Part shown: in pieces, positions 42,875 through 50,794 of the stretch
How positions within the stretch are numbered: the first letter of the stretch is position 1
How the letters are laid out: each line of letters begins with the position of its first letter
From: Firm-04 sp045628085
GTDB taxonomy: Bacteria > Bacillota > Clostridia > Oscillospirales > Ruminococcaceae
Assembly (NCBI GenBank): GCA_045628085.1
Contig: JAZQOZ010000148.1
Location: 22,455-86,454, forward strand
DNA length: 64,000 nucleotides
Direction of reading: 5' to 3'
The notes under the pieces: model-generated
Seen by the model: only the letters and a program-made list of their open reading frames with translations
What the model was told of the DNA's origin: nothing
Databases searched by the model: none
Program-made: the position numbers and the translations under genes

Positions 42875-43266
42875 GAATGCTGCACCTCTGTCAGAACCGG
42901 GCAAGATGTGCTGACTTTTCTTTTATTATGCATTCGGGTGACGACAGCGGCCATGCATCCCCATACAGCCGTTACAAGAAGTGCCATAGCCACTCCCGAT
43001 GTTGCCATTTCATGCAGCATTCCGGCACGATCTGCGGCAGCAGCAGTCAGAAACGGAAAATACGGCGTGACCTCACCGTGCCAGATATGCTCAAACGCAA
43101 CAAGCGCTGAACCGCCCCAGAGCAGTTTATTCAGCCAGCCAAGCTTTTCAGAAAACGGGATTGCATTATCTGCTGTATCAACGGAATTTTTCTCATGCTT
43201 TTTGACAACGGCTGTCGCAATGGTCGTTACGATCGCCTCTGTTGCAGGAACAATAAAACAAGCCAT
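42871..43266 (-). CDS. Unknown small membrane protein within the lar operon (131 residues)
   Basis: A 131-residue protein with about three hydrophobic segments and the motif LLWGGSALVAFEHIWHGEV, where Glu-His and His-Gly-Glu inside or near a membrane segment could bind metal. I know no function. It lies 13 bases after larE and overlaps the next gene by four bases. The start at 43266 follows AAGGAG by nine bases; a longer frame to 43299 starts inside larE and lacks a ribosome site. Confidence 0.8.
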   Translation of the reverse strand: MACFIVPATEAIVTTIATAVVKKHEKNSVDTADNAIPFSEKLGWLNKLLWGGSALVAFEHIWHGEVTPYFPFLTAAAADRAGMLHEMATSGVAMALLVTAVWGCMAAVVTRMHNKRKVSTSCPVLTEVQHS

Positions 43267-43279
43267 AGTACATTTCTCC

Positions 43280-44086
43280 TTATTCATACAATACTTCATT
43301 CAGACTGCCTGTACGGTAGCCGGAAAGATCAAGCGTGGTATACTGAAAACCGAGCGTGCGGAATGTCTCGGAGATCTCTGAACGATATCGAAGTAAACCG
43401 GAAAAATCATCCGGCATCACTTCGATCCGGGCGATGTTTCCGTGAATCCGTACACGGAGCTGACGAACCCCAAACTGTTTCAGATATTGTTCTGCACGCT
43501 CTGCCATTGAGAGATTCTCCGCGATAATCGTATCTCCATAGGGAATGCGGGAAGCCAGACAAGCGGCAGACGGCTTATCCGATGAAGGCAAATGCATCGC
43601 ACGCGATAATATCCGTATCTCCTGCTTTGTCAGCCCTGCCTCACACAGCGGACTTTGAATCTTCAATTCTTTCAGTGCCTGCATTCCCGGTCGATAATCA
43701 GTCAGATCGTCTGCATTAGAGCCATCTGCAACAACTGCGATTCCTTCATCATCTGCAATTCTCAAAATGTTCTGAAAAAGCATCTTTTTGCAGTAATAAC
43801 AACGATTCGGCGGATTGCCGCAAATCTCCGGATACGCAAGAACATCTGCACGAAAAACGATCTGCCGGATATTCTGTGCAGTACAAAAAACGGCTGCTTC
43901 CGCAAGCTCACAGCGCGGAATAAATGCGGAATCCACTGTCACGGCAGTTAAACGGCAGCCGAGGATCTGTTTTGCAGCCGCAAGCAGAAATGTTGAATCC
44001 ACACCGCCTGAAAATGCCACAGCCAGACTGCGGTATGATCCGAGGATTTTTTTTAGCACAGCAAATTTCGTTTCAAGAGCATCCAA
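43280..44086 (-). CDS. larE: Pyridinium-biscarboxylate sulfurtransferase LarE
   Basis: LarE adds sulfur to the pincer precursor after ATP activation. The 268-residue PP-loop protein has AVAFSGGVDSTFLLAAAK near the N-terminus, GNPPNRCYYCKKMLF (Cys96, Cys99) and KPSAACLASRIPYGDTI, in which Cys176 coincides with the sacrificial sulfur-donor Cys176 of L. plantarum LarE. The additional Cys pair leaves open whether sulfur comes from the protein or via a cluster. The start is a TTG at 44086, eight bases after GGAGG; no in-frame ATG fits. larA itself is not in the window. Confidence 0.95.
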   Translation of the reverse strand: MDALETKFAVLKKILGSYRSLAVAFSGGVDSTFLLAAAKQILGCRLTAVTVDSAFIPRCELAEAAVFCTAQNIRQIVFRADVLAYPEICGNPPNRCYYCKKMLFQNILRIADDEGIAVVADGSNADDLTDYRPGMQALKELKIQSPLCEAGLTKQEIRILSRAMHLPSSDKPSAACLASRIPYGDTIIAENLSMAERAEQYLKQFGVRQLRVRIHGNIARIEVMPDDFSGLLRYRSEISETFRTLGFQYTTLDLSGYRTGSLNEVLYE

Positions 44087-44182
44087 TCAGACCGCCTCCA
44101 TAAGCATTATATCACAAATGCAGATGAAAAGCAATGGCAGATTCAAAAATAATATAAACGCTACGACATTCAGGATATGCGG

Positions 44183-44188
44183 TATAAT
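44183..44188 (+). promoter_or_regulatory. Possible -10 element upstream of the pseudoknot and small ORF
   Basis: A perfect TATAAT stands about 50 bases before the pseudoknot-like element, but the region 17 bases upstream (GCTACG) is a poor -35 match, so promoter activity is uncertain. Confidence 0.35.
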
Positions 44189-44236
44189 TATCTGTTTCCG
44201 GATCATACTATAGAACGAAGGCGAAACAGCGCCGTT

Positions 44237-44288
44237 CAGACCGGTATCGGGATTCCGCACGGTAACGGTCTGCATCCGATGCGGAATC
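44237..44288 (+). ncRNA. Candidate H-type pseudoknot RNA element between larE and a small ORF
   Basis: Two perfect stems cross each other: CAGACCG (44237-44243) with CGGTCTG (44266-44272), and GATTCCGCA (44251-44259) with TGCGGAATC (44280-44288). The arms alternate A-C-A'-C', the order of an H-type pseudoknot, with connecting stretches of 7, 6 and 7 bases. A further ATCGG/CCGAT pair lies in the first and last stretches. It ends 13 bases before the ATG of the 45-residue ORF, over its ribosome site region. The same pairs exist on the minus strand ahead of larE, so strand is not certain. I match it to no known riboswitch. Confidence 0.45.
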
Positions 44289-44301
44289 ATGGTGAATCAT
44301 T

Positions 44302-44439
44302 ATGAATGAACAAAATGCACCGCTTTGGCGGAACGGTCAGATTCCTTCTTCCGACGATCAATCCGGCTCACAGAATGATGCCGAAAGACAGGCACAGCAG
44401 CAGAATCAGAAAAGCGAAAAAAACAAAAGAAAGCACTGA
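44302..44439 (+). CDS. Small hydrophilic Gln-rich protein (45 residues), unknown
   Basis: A 45-residue ORF of polar residues with a Gln/Asn/Ser-rich middle (ERQAQQQNQKSEKNKRKH at the end) and no membrane or Cys motif. GGTGA stands 6 bases before the ATG. It sits between a pseudoknot-like element and a strong hairpin terminator, which gives it the look of an independent small transcript. No family recognised; it may be a real small gene or a chance frame. Confidence 0.45.
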   Translation: MNEQNAPLWRNGQIPSSDDQSGSQNDAERQAQQQNQKSEKNKRKH

Positions 44440-44440
44440 C

Positions 44441-44475
44441 GAAAAAACAGCACACGCATTTTCTGCGTGTGCTGT
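44441..44475 (-). terminator. Terminator of serA, possibly also of the small ORF
   Basis: ACAGCACACGCA (44447-44458) and TGCGTGTGCTGT (44464-44475) form a perfect 12-bp stem. On the minus strand it is followed by TTTTTTCG, fitting serA; on the plus strand by TTTCAT. Confidence 0.9.
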
Positions 44476-44496
44476 TTCATAAGAATGATACAATTA

Positions 44497-45672
44497 TCAG
44501 CCGATTACACGGACACGGATGACACCGTCAATCGTCTTCATGTTATCAGCAATCGCATTTGCATCAGCACCGGTCACGTCGATCATGGTGTATGCAAAAT
44601 CCTTGCGGCTTGCATTGACCATGTTCTCGATGTTGCCGCCTGCTTCGCTGACCATCTGTGTCAGCGGTGCAATGACAGCCGGAATATTCTTGTGCAGAAT
44701 GCAGATCTTCTGACCGACAGCATTCATCTCAGCGTTTGCAAAGTTGACGCTGTTCTTGATGTTGCCGTTCTCGATGTAATCAACCAGTTCTTTGCAAGCC
44801 ATTACAGCGCAGTTGTCCTCAGCATCTTCAGTAGAAGCGCCGAGGTGCGGGATCGCAATGACACCTTCCATACCGGCAGTCTTTGCATTCGGGAAGTCCG
44901 TGACATACTTGCGGACCTTACCGGACTTCAGAGCTGCTTCCATTGCATCATCATCAACCAGAAGATCACGAGCAAAGTTCAGAATGATAACGCCGTCCTT
45001 CATCATAGCGATGGTATCAGCATTGATCATCTTCTCAGTTGCAATGCTCGGATCCGGATTCTGAACCAACGGTGTATGAACGCTGATGATATCGCAGTTT
45101 CTGAAGATCTCCTCACGAGTCTTTACGTGATGGATCGAACGGGAGAGATTCCATGCAGCTTCAACAGAGATATACGGATCGCAGCCGTAAACTTCCATAC
45201 CGAGGTGAACAGCAGCATTACCGAGCTGGCTGCCGATTGCGCCCAGACCGATGATACCGAGCTTTCTGCCCTTGATCTCGGTGCCGGCAAACTTTGATTT
45301 TCCCTTCTCGACCAGATCCGAAACTTTCGCTTCATCCTTTACGGTCTGAACCCAGTTGATACCGCCGACAACGTCACGCGATGCAAGCAGCATACCTGCC
45401 AGTGCAAGCTCCTTCACGCCGTTTGCGTTAGCGCCCGGTGTATTGAAAACAACGATACCTTCCTCAGCGCAGCGCTCGAACGGGATATTGTTATAACCAG
45501 CACCTGCTCTTGCGATTGCAAGGAGATTGCTGCCGAATTCCATCTCGTGCATAACAGCAGAACGAACGAGAATCGCATCCGGATTTTCAACGGTATCTGC
45601 AACCTGATAGTTCTCGCCGAGTGTGGCAAGACCAACAGGAGAAATCTTATTCAGTGTCTGAATCTGATACAT
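44497..45672 (-). CDS. serA: D-3-phosphoglycerate dehydrogenase
   Basis: SerA oxidises 3-phosphoglycerate, the first step of serine synthesis. The 391-residue protein has the NAD-binding motif GIIGLGAIGSQLGNAAVHLG, substrate residues in ARAGAGYNNI, the catalytic region VIILNFARDLLVDDDAM and PHLGASTEDAEDN, and a C-terminal ACT domain (residues about 318-391) that usually gives feedback inhibition by serine. It lacks the longer intervening domain of type I enzymes. It is the last gene of the operon with serC. Confidence 0.95.
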   Translation of the reverse strand: MYQIQTLNKISPVGLATLGENYQVADTVENPDAILVRSAVMHEMEFGSNLLAIARAGAGYNNIPFERCAEEGIVVFNTPGANANGVKELALAGMLLASRDVVGGINWVQTVKDEAKVSDLVEKGKSKFAGTEIKGRKLGIIGLGAIGSQLGNAAVHLGMEVYGCDPYISVEAAWNLSRSIHHVKTREEIFRNCDIISVHTPLVQNPDPSIATEKMINADTIAMMKDGVIILNFARDLLVDDDAMEAALKSGKVRKYVTDFPNAKTAGMEGVIAIPHLGASTEDAEDNCAVMACKELVDYIENGNIKNSVNFANAEMNAVGQKICILHKNIPAVIAPLTQMVSEAGGNIENMVNASRKDFAYTMIDVTGADANAIADNMKTIDGVIRVRVIG

Positions 45673-45697
45673 AATAATCTATCCTTTCTGAACAAAC

Positions 45698-46168
45698 TTA
45701 ATATCTGGGGGTAAATATAAAGACAAACAGCAAAATAACAGCCAAGACCAGTGTTCCTATGCCCAATAAAAGCAGCAAACTGGTATCAAGGACAGTCTGA
45801 GCCATCGGATGATTCAGGAGATATACGTTTTTTGGATCTTCTCCGAAAAATTTGACTGAAACAGTACCGCCTACGTCAAATTCCGGAAACTTTGCAATCA
45901 CATCATCAGTCACCGTTACATTTAAGGGAACTGTTTTCAGTGATCCGTCTGACAAAGTTACATCTACAACAGGATACCTTATACCGACAGCATTTGTAAT
46001 TGCGTTCACAGCCATACCGTCTAATCCGTGCATTCCGCTCTTAAACCGTTGATAACCGGTGATATGCACATCCTGAAAATGAGGCTGATCATAATATGTT
46101 TTTTTCTGATATATACCGATACCGATCAGGATTATGCCTGCAACGAATACGATAAAAACCAGACTCAT
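45698..46168 (-). CDS. DUF3592-like membrane protein between serC and serA
   Basis: A 156-residue protein with a membrane helix at each end (VFIVFVAGIILIGIGIYQ and a C-terminal LLLLLGIGTLVLAVILLFVF) and a beta-rich middle (GIRYPVVDVTLSDGSLKTVP, VGGTVSVKFFGEDPKNVYLL). This layout resembles DUF3592 proteins, whose function is unknown. Its ATG overlaps the serC stop (ATGA) and it precedes serA by 26 bases, so it is co-expressed with serine synthesis. Confidence 0.75.
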   Translation of the reverse strand: MSLVFIVFVAGIILIGIGIYQKKTYYDQPHFQDVHITGYQRFKSGMHGLDGMAVNAITNAVGIRYPVVDVTLSDGSLKTVPLNVTVTDDVIAKFPEFDVGGTVSVKFFGEDPKNVYLLNHPMAQTVLDTSLLLLLGIGTLVLAVILLFVFIFTPRY

Positions 46169-47250
46169 GCGTTTTCTGCTTCAAACTTCTTCATGAACTC
46201 GACGAGCTTCTCAACGCCTTCGATCGGCATTGCGTTGTAGATGGAAGCACGCATACCGCCGACAGTTCTGTGGCCCTTCAGGTTCTCAAAGCCTGCTGCC
46301 TTTGCCTCTGCAACAAACTTCTTGTCAAGTTCCTCATTGCCGGTAACAAACGGAACATTCATCAGAGAGCGATCCTTCTTCTCGACAGTGCCCTTGAACA
46401 GCTTGCTCTGATCGAGGAAATCGTAAAGGATCTTTGCCTTCTTCTCGTTGTGAGCCTTCATGCCCTCAAGACCGCCCATCTTCTTGATCCACTTGAAGAC
46501 CTTACCGCAGATGTAGATGCCATAGGTAGGCGGAGTGTTATACAGAGAATCATTCTCAGCCTGAATCTTCCAGTCGCACATGGTCGGGCAAGCCTTGAAT
46601 GCAGGGCCGTCAGCGATCAGATCTTCACGGACAATCACGATCTGGACACCGGCAGGGCCGACATTCTTCTGAACACCGCCGTAAACAACGCCGTACTTGG
46701 ATACATCAATCGGCTCAGACAGGAAGCAGGAAGATACATCAGAAACAAGAATCTTGCCCTTGGTGTTCGGCAGCTCCCAGAACTTTGTGCCGTAAATTGT
46801 ATTGTTTTCGCAGATGTAAACATAGTCAGCATCTTCCGGAATATCGAGATCGGAGCAATCCGGAATATAAGAGAAGGTCTTGTCAGCAGAGGAAGCAACA
46901 CGAACGACCTCGCCGTACTTCTCAGCTTCGGAAGCAGCCTTCTTTGCCCACTGACCTGTGATGATATATGCAGCCTTGCCGTTCTTCATCAGGTTCATCG
47001 GAACTTCTGCAAAGACCAGAGAAGCACCGCCCTGCAGGAAGATGACCTTGTAGTTATCCGGAATGTTCATCAGGTCACGAAGATCCTGCTCAGCTTCCTT
47101 AATGATCTGGTCATAAGCCTTGGAACGATGGCTCATCTCCATAACGGACATACCGGTTCCGCGGTAATCCATCATTTCCTCTGCTGCTTCCTTCAGAACT
47201 TCTTCCGGCAGAACAGCCGGGCCTGCACTGAAATTGTAAACTCTGCTCAT
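46165..47250 (-). CDS. serC: Phosphoserine aminotransferase
   Basis: SerC converts 3-phosphohydroxypyruvate to phosphoserine. The 361-residue protein opens RVYNFSAGPAVLPEEVLKEA, has FLQGGASLVFAEVPMNL and the PLP lysine in YGGVQKNVGPAGVQIVIV, and ends GHRTVGGMRASIYNAMPIEG. The start at 47250 follows GGAGG by eight bases; an upstream in-frame codon lies within that ribosome site region. Confidence 0.97.
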   Translation of the reverse strand: MSRVYNFSAGPAVLPEEVLKEAAEEMMDYRGTGMSVMEMSHRSKAYDQIIKEAEQDLRDLMNIPDNYKVIFLQGGASLVFAEVPMNLMKNGKAAYIITGQWAKKAASEAEKYGEVVRVASSADKTFSYIPDCSDLDIPEDADYVYICENNTIYGTKFWELPNTKGKILVSDVSSCFLSEPIDVSKYGVVYGGVQKNVGPAGVQIVIVREDLIADGPAFKACPTMCDWKIQAENDSLYNTPPTYGIYICGKVFKWIKKMGGLEGMKAHNEKKAKILYDFLDQSKLFKGTVEKKDRSLMNVPFVTGNEELDKKFVAEAKAAGFENLKGHRTVGGMRASIYNAMPIEGVEKLVEFMKKFEAENA

Positions 47251-47329
47251 TGTAATAGCCTCCATTTAATCATATTCGGAAAGACTGTCTTTTGACCGTA
47301 TAGAACGCCACAGTATCAATCCTGTATAT

Positions 47330-47359
47330 AGTATACTATATTTATAAGCCTGTTGTCAA
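47330..47359 (-). promoter_or_regulatory. Promoter of the serC operon
   Basis: On the minus strand TTGACA (47359-47354) and TATACT (47335-47330) with an 18-base spacer. Confidence 0.75.
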
Positions 47360-47447
47360 GTGAAAAAAGTAAGATTGTGAAAAAAATAACAATTTTATGA
47401 ATACAGCACAAAATATCCCGCCAATCATAAAATAAACCATCCGTATT

Positions 47448-48101
47448 TCAATCCATTTTCATTTTTAATTCGCGTGCTTTCCGCCGTTCTTCTGCTTCAT
47501 GCAGCGACATCGGACATCCGCAGTAATCCTGCCGATATAATTCATATTCTGCCGAAAGCGCAACCGAACGCGCATAACCGCCGCGTTTCTTGAAATCCGA
47601 CGGCAGATATCTCACAGACTGCCCTGCCGCGATCTGTTCACCGCAGGCATTGATATACGGTGCATTTTTATGCGGACTGACCGTCAGAGTTGTCGTGAAA
47701 TAATCACACTGATATTGAATTGCTGCTGAAAGGGATTCCCGCATTCGCTGCGCGATACATTTCTCGCAGCGCTCCCCCATTTCCGGTGTGTTTTCCACGC
47801 CTTTGACCGCATCCCAGAACGGCTGATCGTCATACGGCGGCGCGATCAGTGTGATCGGATGCGGATGCTGCAGTTTATCAAGAAGCTGTTTCTGTGTTTC
47901 GAGTCTGCGGTCATATTCCGATTCAGGAGCGATATTCGGGTTATAATAAAACAATACAATTTCAAAATACGGTATGAGCTGTTCCAATACCGCCGTACTG
48001 CACGGGCCGCAGCAGCTATGCAGGAGCAGCTTTGGGACAGTTCCCGTTGGGATCGCTGCGATTTCCTGCTCCATTTCCTTATGATATTGCCGCTTTTCCA
48101 T
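47448..48101 (-). CDS. queH: Epoxyqueuosine reductase QueH
   Basis: QueH reduces epoxyqueuosine to queuosine in tRNA, replacing QueG in many bacteria. The 217-residue protein has KLLLHSCCGPCSTAVLEQL near the N-terminus (cluster cysteines), a CEKC pair in GERCEKCIAQRM, TTTLTVSPHKNAPYIN, and YRQDYCGCPMSLHEAE. Iron-sulfur and extra metal ligation by these cysteines is known for the family. Its start lies within the end of the upstream GNAT gene (23-base overlap). Confidence 0.95.
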   Translation of the reverse strand: MEKRQYHKEMEQEIAAIPTGTVPKLLLHSCCGPCSTAVLEQLIPYFEIVLFYYNPNIAPESEYDRRLETQKQLLDKLQHPHPITLIAPPYDDQPFWDAVKGVENTPEMGERCEKCIAQRMRESLSAAIQYQCDYFTTTLTVSPHKNAPYINACGEQIAAGQSVRYLPSDFKKRGGYARSVALSAEYELYRQDYCGCPMSLHEAEERRKARELKMKMD

Positions 48102-48555
48102 TATTCAAATCCCTCACCATAAATACATCGGAACGGACAGCATCGTTATACTGTTCTGTTTCGGTAAAGCCTGCTTTGCGGTAAAGCCGCAGTGCTTTTG
48201 TGCTTGTCAGCAGCGAATCCAGATACATTTTCTGATATCCGGCATTTTCAGCGTATGTAATCGCAGTTTCCAACAGCATTCTGCCGTATCCTCTGCCGTG
48301 ATATTTTTCGAGAAGATAAAGCGATTTCAGTTCACAACGCTCAGCATTCAGTTTTCTGACTCCGACAGCACCGATCATCTTTTCATTGTCAAACATACAC
48401 CAGAATTCAAGAAAATGTGACGGAATCTCCCGATAATAGGCGTGTCTTCCGTTCAGATCAAGCGCACGGAGGGATTCCGGCAGACATTTATCTAAAAAAG
48501 AGAATAATTCAGGTTCATATTCCTTTTGAAATTCCATCAGTTTTATTGATTCCAT
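48079..48555 (-). CDS. GNAT family acetyltransferase
   Basis: A 158-residue N-acetyltransferase with the acetyl-CoA loop LLEKYHGRGYGRMLLETAI, preceded by VRKLNAERCELKSLYL and followed by the C-terminal STKALRLYRKAGFTETEQYN, all typical of GNATs. The acceptor is unknown. GAGGA precedes the ATG, and it is coupled to queH. Confidence 0.9.
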   Translation of the reverse strand: MESIKLMEFQKEYEPELFSFLDKCLPESLRALDLNGRHAYYREIPSHFLEFWCMFDNEKMIGAVGVRKLNAERCELKSLYLLEKYHGRGYGRMLLETAITYAENAGYQKMYLDSLLTSTKALRLYRKAGFTETEQYNDAVRSDVFMVRDLNNGKAAIS

Positions 48556-48577
48556 TCTGCTTGTCCTCTTTATAACA

Positions 48578-48602
48578 GAAAAGGACGGTTTCCCGTCCCT
48601 TT
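48578..48602 (-). terminator. Terminator of the DAK2 (FakA-like) gene
   Basis: On the minus strand GGACGG-GAAA-CCGTCC (48598-48583) is a stable tetraloop hairpin followed by TTTTCTG. Confidence 0.75.
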
Positions 48603-48606
48603 CATA

Positions 48607-50271
48607 TTATTCAGCTGAAATCAGATAGAAATAGACCGGCTGTCCGCCGTGGAGCAGCGTAATTTCGATCTTATCCTTGAATTTTAAGCTAAGCTGATCG
48701 TAAAGCATCTGTGCCTTGTCCTCGGTCACATCTGCACCATAGATCACAGTCACATAGCTGGTATCGCTCTTGACCATTTTTTTGGTCAGTTTATAGGCAG
48801 CTTTATTGACATCCTTTTCAGTGAATGCCAGTTTGCCGTTATCCAGTGCAAGCACTTCATTCTTCTTGATTTTCTGACCGTCCAGTTCGGAATCACGCGC
48901 TGCAAATGTAACAGAACCGGAAGAAACGCGCTCAAAGGCTTTTGTCATCTGTGTACGATTCTCATTTGAATCAACAGTTTCATCATAAGCAAGCATTGCA
49001 GCAATGCCCTGCGGAATCGTTCTTGTCTGGAGTACGATCACATTTCGATTTGCAAGATTGATCGCCTGCTCTGCCGCCATGATAATATTCTTGTTATTCG
49101 GCAGAACAAAGACTGTCCGTGCAGGTGTTGCATGAATTGCTTTCAGGATATCTTCCGTTGACGGATTCATGGTCTGACCGCCCTTTACGACCTGATCGAC
49201 ACCGAGATCAAGGAATGTGCGCTCAAGACCGCCGCCTGCTGCAACAGCAACAAAGCCGAAATCCTTTGTCGGTTCAACAGGAACAACTTCCTGCTGCTTT
49301 ACGATGCGAGCCTCTTTGACCTTGCCCTCATGCTGGATTCGCATATTTTCGACTTTCGGCTTCGGATCGTTGATAAAGTGACCGAATTCCAAAGCCTTTG
49401 TCAGTGCCATACCCGGTGCATCCGTATGCACATGGACTTTGATGATCTCATCATCTTCCACGACAACAACACAGTCGCCGATTGTTTCGAGATATGCACG
49501 CAGCTTTGCACCGTCAACCGATGCGTCATTCTTTTCGATGATATATTCCGTACAATATGTAAAGTTGATCTCCTCATCATACTGCGCAACAGCGGCGTTG
49601 AAATCGACCTTCGGATCAGGTGCGGCAGATTTTGCAGTATCAGATACTTCCTCCGGAAGTGCTGCACCCTTGAATGAATCCAGCATACCGCTGATAATAA
49701 TGCAGAAACCTTGTCCGCCGGCATCAACAACATTTGCTTTTTTCAGAGCCGGAAGCATTTCTGTTGTCTGTTTCAGGACAGCATTCGCCTCATCGAGAAC
49801 GCCCTGCCAGAAAGAAAGCGTATCCAAATCGGTTTTTGCAAGCTCCTGTGCCTTGTTTGCAGCCATACGGGATACAGTCAGGATCGTGCCTTCTGTCGGT
49901 TTCATGACTGCTTTGTATGCACCGGCAACACCAAGCTCCAATGCATTCGCGAAATCAGCATTTTCGGCAGTTGTCAGACCTGCAAGACCTTTTGAAAAGC
50001 CGCGAAACAGCAGCGATGTAATAACACCGGAATTTCCGCGTGCGCCGCGCAGCATAGAAGATGCTGCGACATCAGCGACTTCAGAAACAGTCGCATCATC
50101 AGGCAAAAGCTCCAACTCACGTTTCGCAGCGCTGATGGTCATGGACATATTGGTTCCGGTGTCGCCGTCCGGCACAGGATAAACATTCAGTTCATCCACT
50201 GAACGTCTTTGATTTGTTATCAGAATTGCAGCATGAATAATTGCTGCTTTCAGTTGTTTACCGCTAATCAA
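48607..50271 (-). CDS. DAK2/FakA-like fatty acid kinase (YloV family)
   Basis: A 554-residue protein of the FakA/YloV family. Its N-terminal DAK2 domain (residues 1-200) has ELNVYPVPDGDTGTNMSMTI, the ATP and metal site, and SMLRGARGNSGVITSLLFRG. The C-terminal two-thirds carry the extended regulatory part with AVAAGGGLERTFLDLGVDQV. FakA phosphorylates acyl chains bound to a FakB protein; no fakB is seen here. The start is a TTG at 50271, eight bases after GGAGG, giving the family-like ISGKQLKAAI. It follows the Asp23/Gls24 gene after 18 bases, the conserved yloU-yloV pair. Confidence 0.9.
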   Translation of the reverse strand: MISGKQLKAAIIHAAILITNQRRSVDELNVYPVPDGDTGTNMSMTISAAKRELELLPDDATVSEVADVAASSMLRGARGNSGVITSLLFRGFSKGLAGLTTAENADFANALELGVAGAYKAVMKPTEGTILTVSRMAANKAQELAKTDLDTLSFWQGVLDEANAVLKQTTEMLPALKKANVVDAGGQGFCIIISGMLDSFKGAALPEEVSDTAKSAAPDPKVDFNAAVAQYDEEINFTYCTEYIIEKNDASVDGAKLRAYLETIGDCVVVVEDDEIIKVHVHTDAPGMALTKALEFGHFINDPKPKVENMRIQHEGKVKEARIVKQQEVVPVEPTKDFGFVAVAAGGGLERTFLDLGVDQVVKGGQTMNPSTEDILKAIHATPARTVFVLPNNKNIIMAAEQAINLANRNVIVLQTRTIPQGIAAMLAYDETVDSNENRTQMTKAFERVSSGSVTFAARDSELDGQKIKKNEVLALDNGKLAFTEKDVNKAAYKLTKKMVKSDTSYVTVIYGADVTEDKAQMLYDQLSLKFKDKIEITLLHGGQPVYFYLISAE

Positions 50272-50289
50272 AACTAGCTCCTCCAATTC

Positions 50290-50637
50290 TCAGGCGCGAA
50301 TGCCGTCAATATATACGTTGATCGCAGCAGGCTGTAATCCTGTCGCCTGTTCGATCGCATAGCGAACTTTATTCCGAATACTGTCGGTGATCGCTGTCAT
50401 ATTTGCACCGATACCGGTAATGATATGCAGATCAATCACAAGCTGATTCTGTTGTGCGCGCAGACGGATCCCCCTGTGAATATCGCTCGGGAACAGCTTG
50501 GTCTTGAGCGTTTCAAGCGGAGATGAGTCATTCAGGTCTGCAACACCAAAGCAATTTGTGACGGTATGCTCTATCAGGGAATAGAGGTAAGACTTCGTCA
50601 CACGAATACTGCCAATATGGTTTTCAATCACGATCAT
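50290..50637 (-). CDS. Asp23/Gls24 family protein (YloU type)
   Basis: A 115-residue alkaline-shock-type envelope protein. It shows the family pattern IRVTKSYLYSLIEHTVTNCF, IRLRAQQNQLVIDLHIITG and a C-terminal VRYAIEQATGLQPAAINVYI. Members often bind the membrane or wall and act in stress tolerance; function is not fixed. The start at 50637 follows AGGAG. It is paired with the FakA-like gene. Confidence 0.92.
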   Translation of the reverse strand: MIVIENHIGSIRVTKSYLYSLIEHTVTNCFGVADLNDSSPLETLKTKLFPSDIHRGIRLRAQQNQLVIDLHIITGIGANMTAITDSIRNKVRYAIEQATGLQPAAINVYIDGIRA

Positions 50638-50669
50638 ATTGGGCACTCCTTTCTTAAAAGTCATATTAT

Positions 50670-50698
50670 ATTATAGCACAAAGCGAAGAAAAATACAA
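50670..50698 (-). promoter_or_regulatory. Promoter of the Asp23-FakA-like operon
   Basis: On the minus strand TTGTAT (50698-50693) and TATAAT (50675-50670) with a 17-base spacer. Confidence 0.75.
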
Positions 50699-50751
50699 GA
50701 GGGAAGATTGACTTTTTCCGAATATTCAGTATTTTTTCAGATTTAACAGAA

Positions 50752-50784
50752 AGCGCCGCAAAACATTATCTGTTTCGCGGCGCT
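50752..50784 (-). terminator. Terminator of the giant LRR gene
   Basis: On the minus strand AGCGCCGC and GCGGCGCT (50784-50777 with 50759-50752) form a GC-rich stem, followed by TTCTGTT. Confidence 0.75.
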
Positions 50785-50794
50785 CATATTCAGA

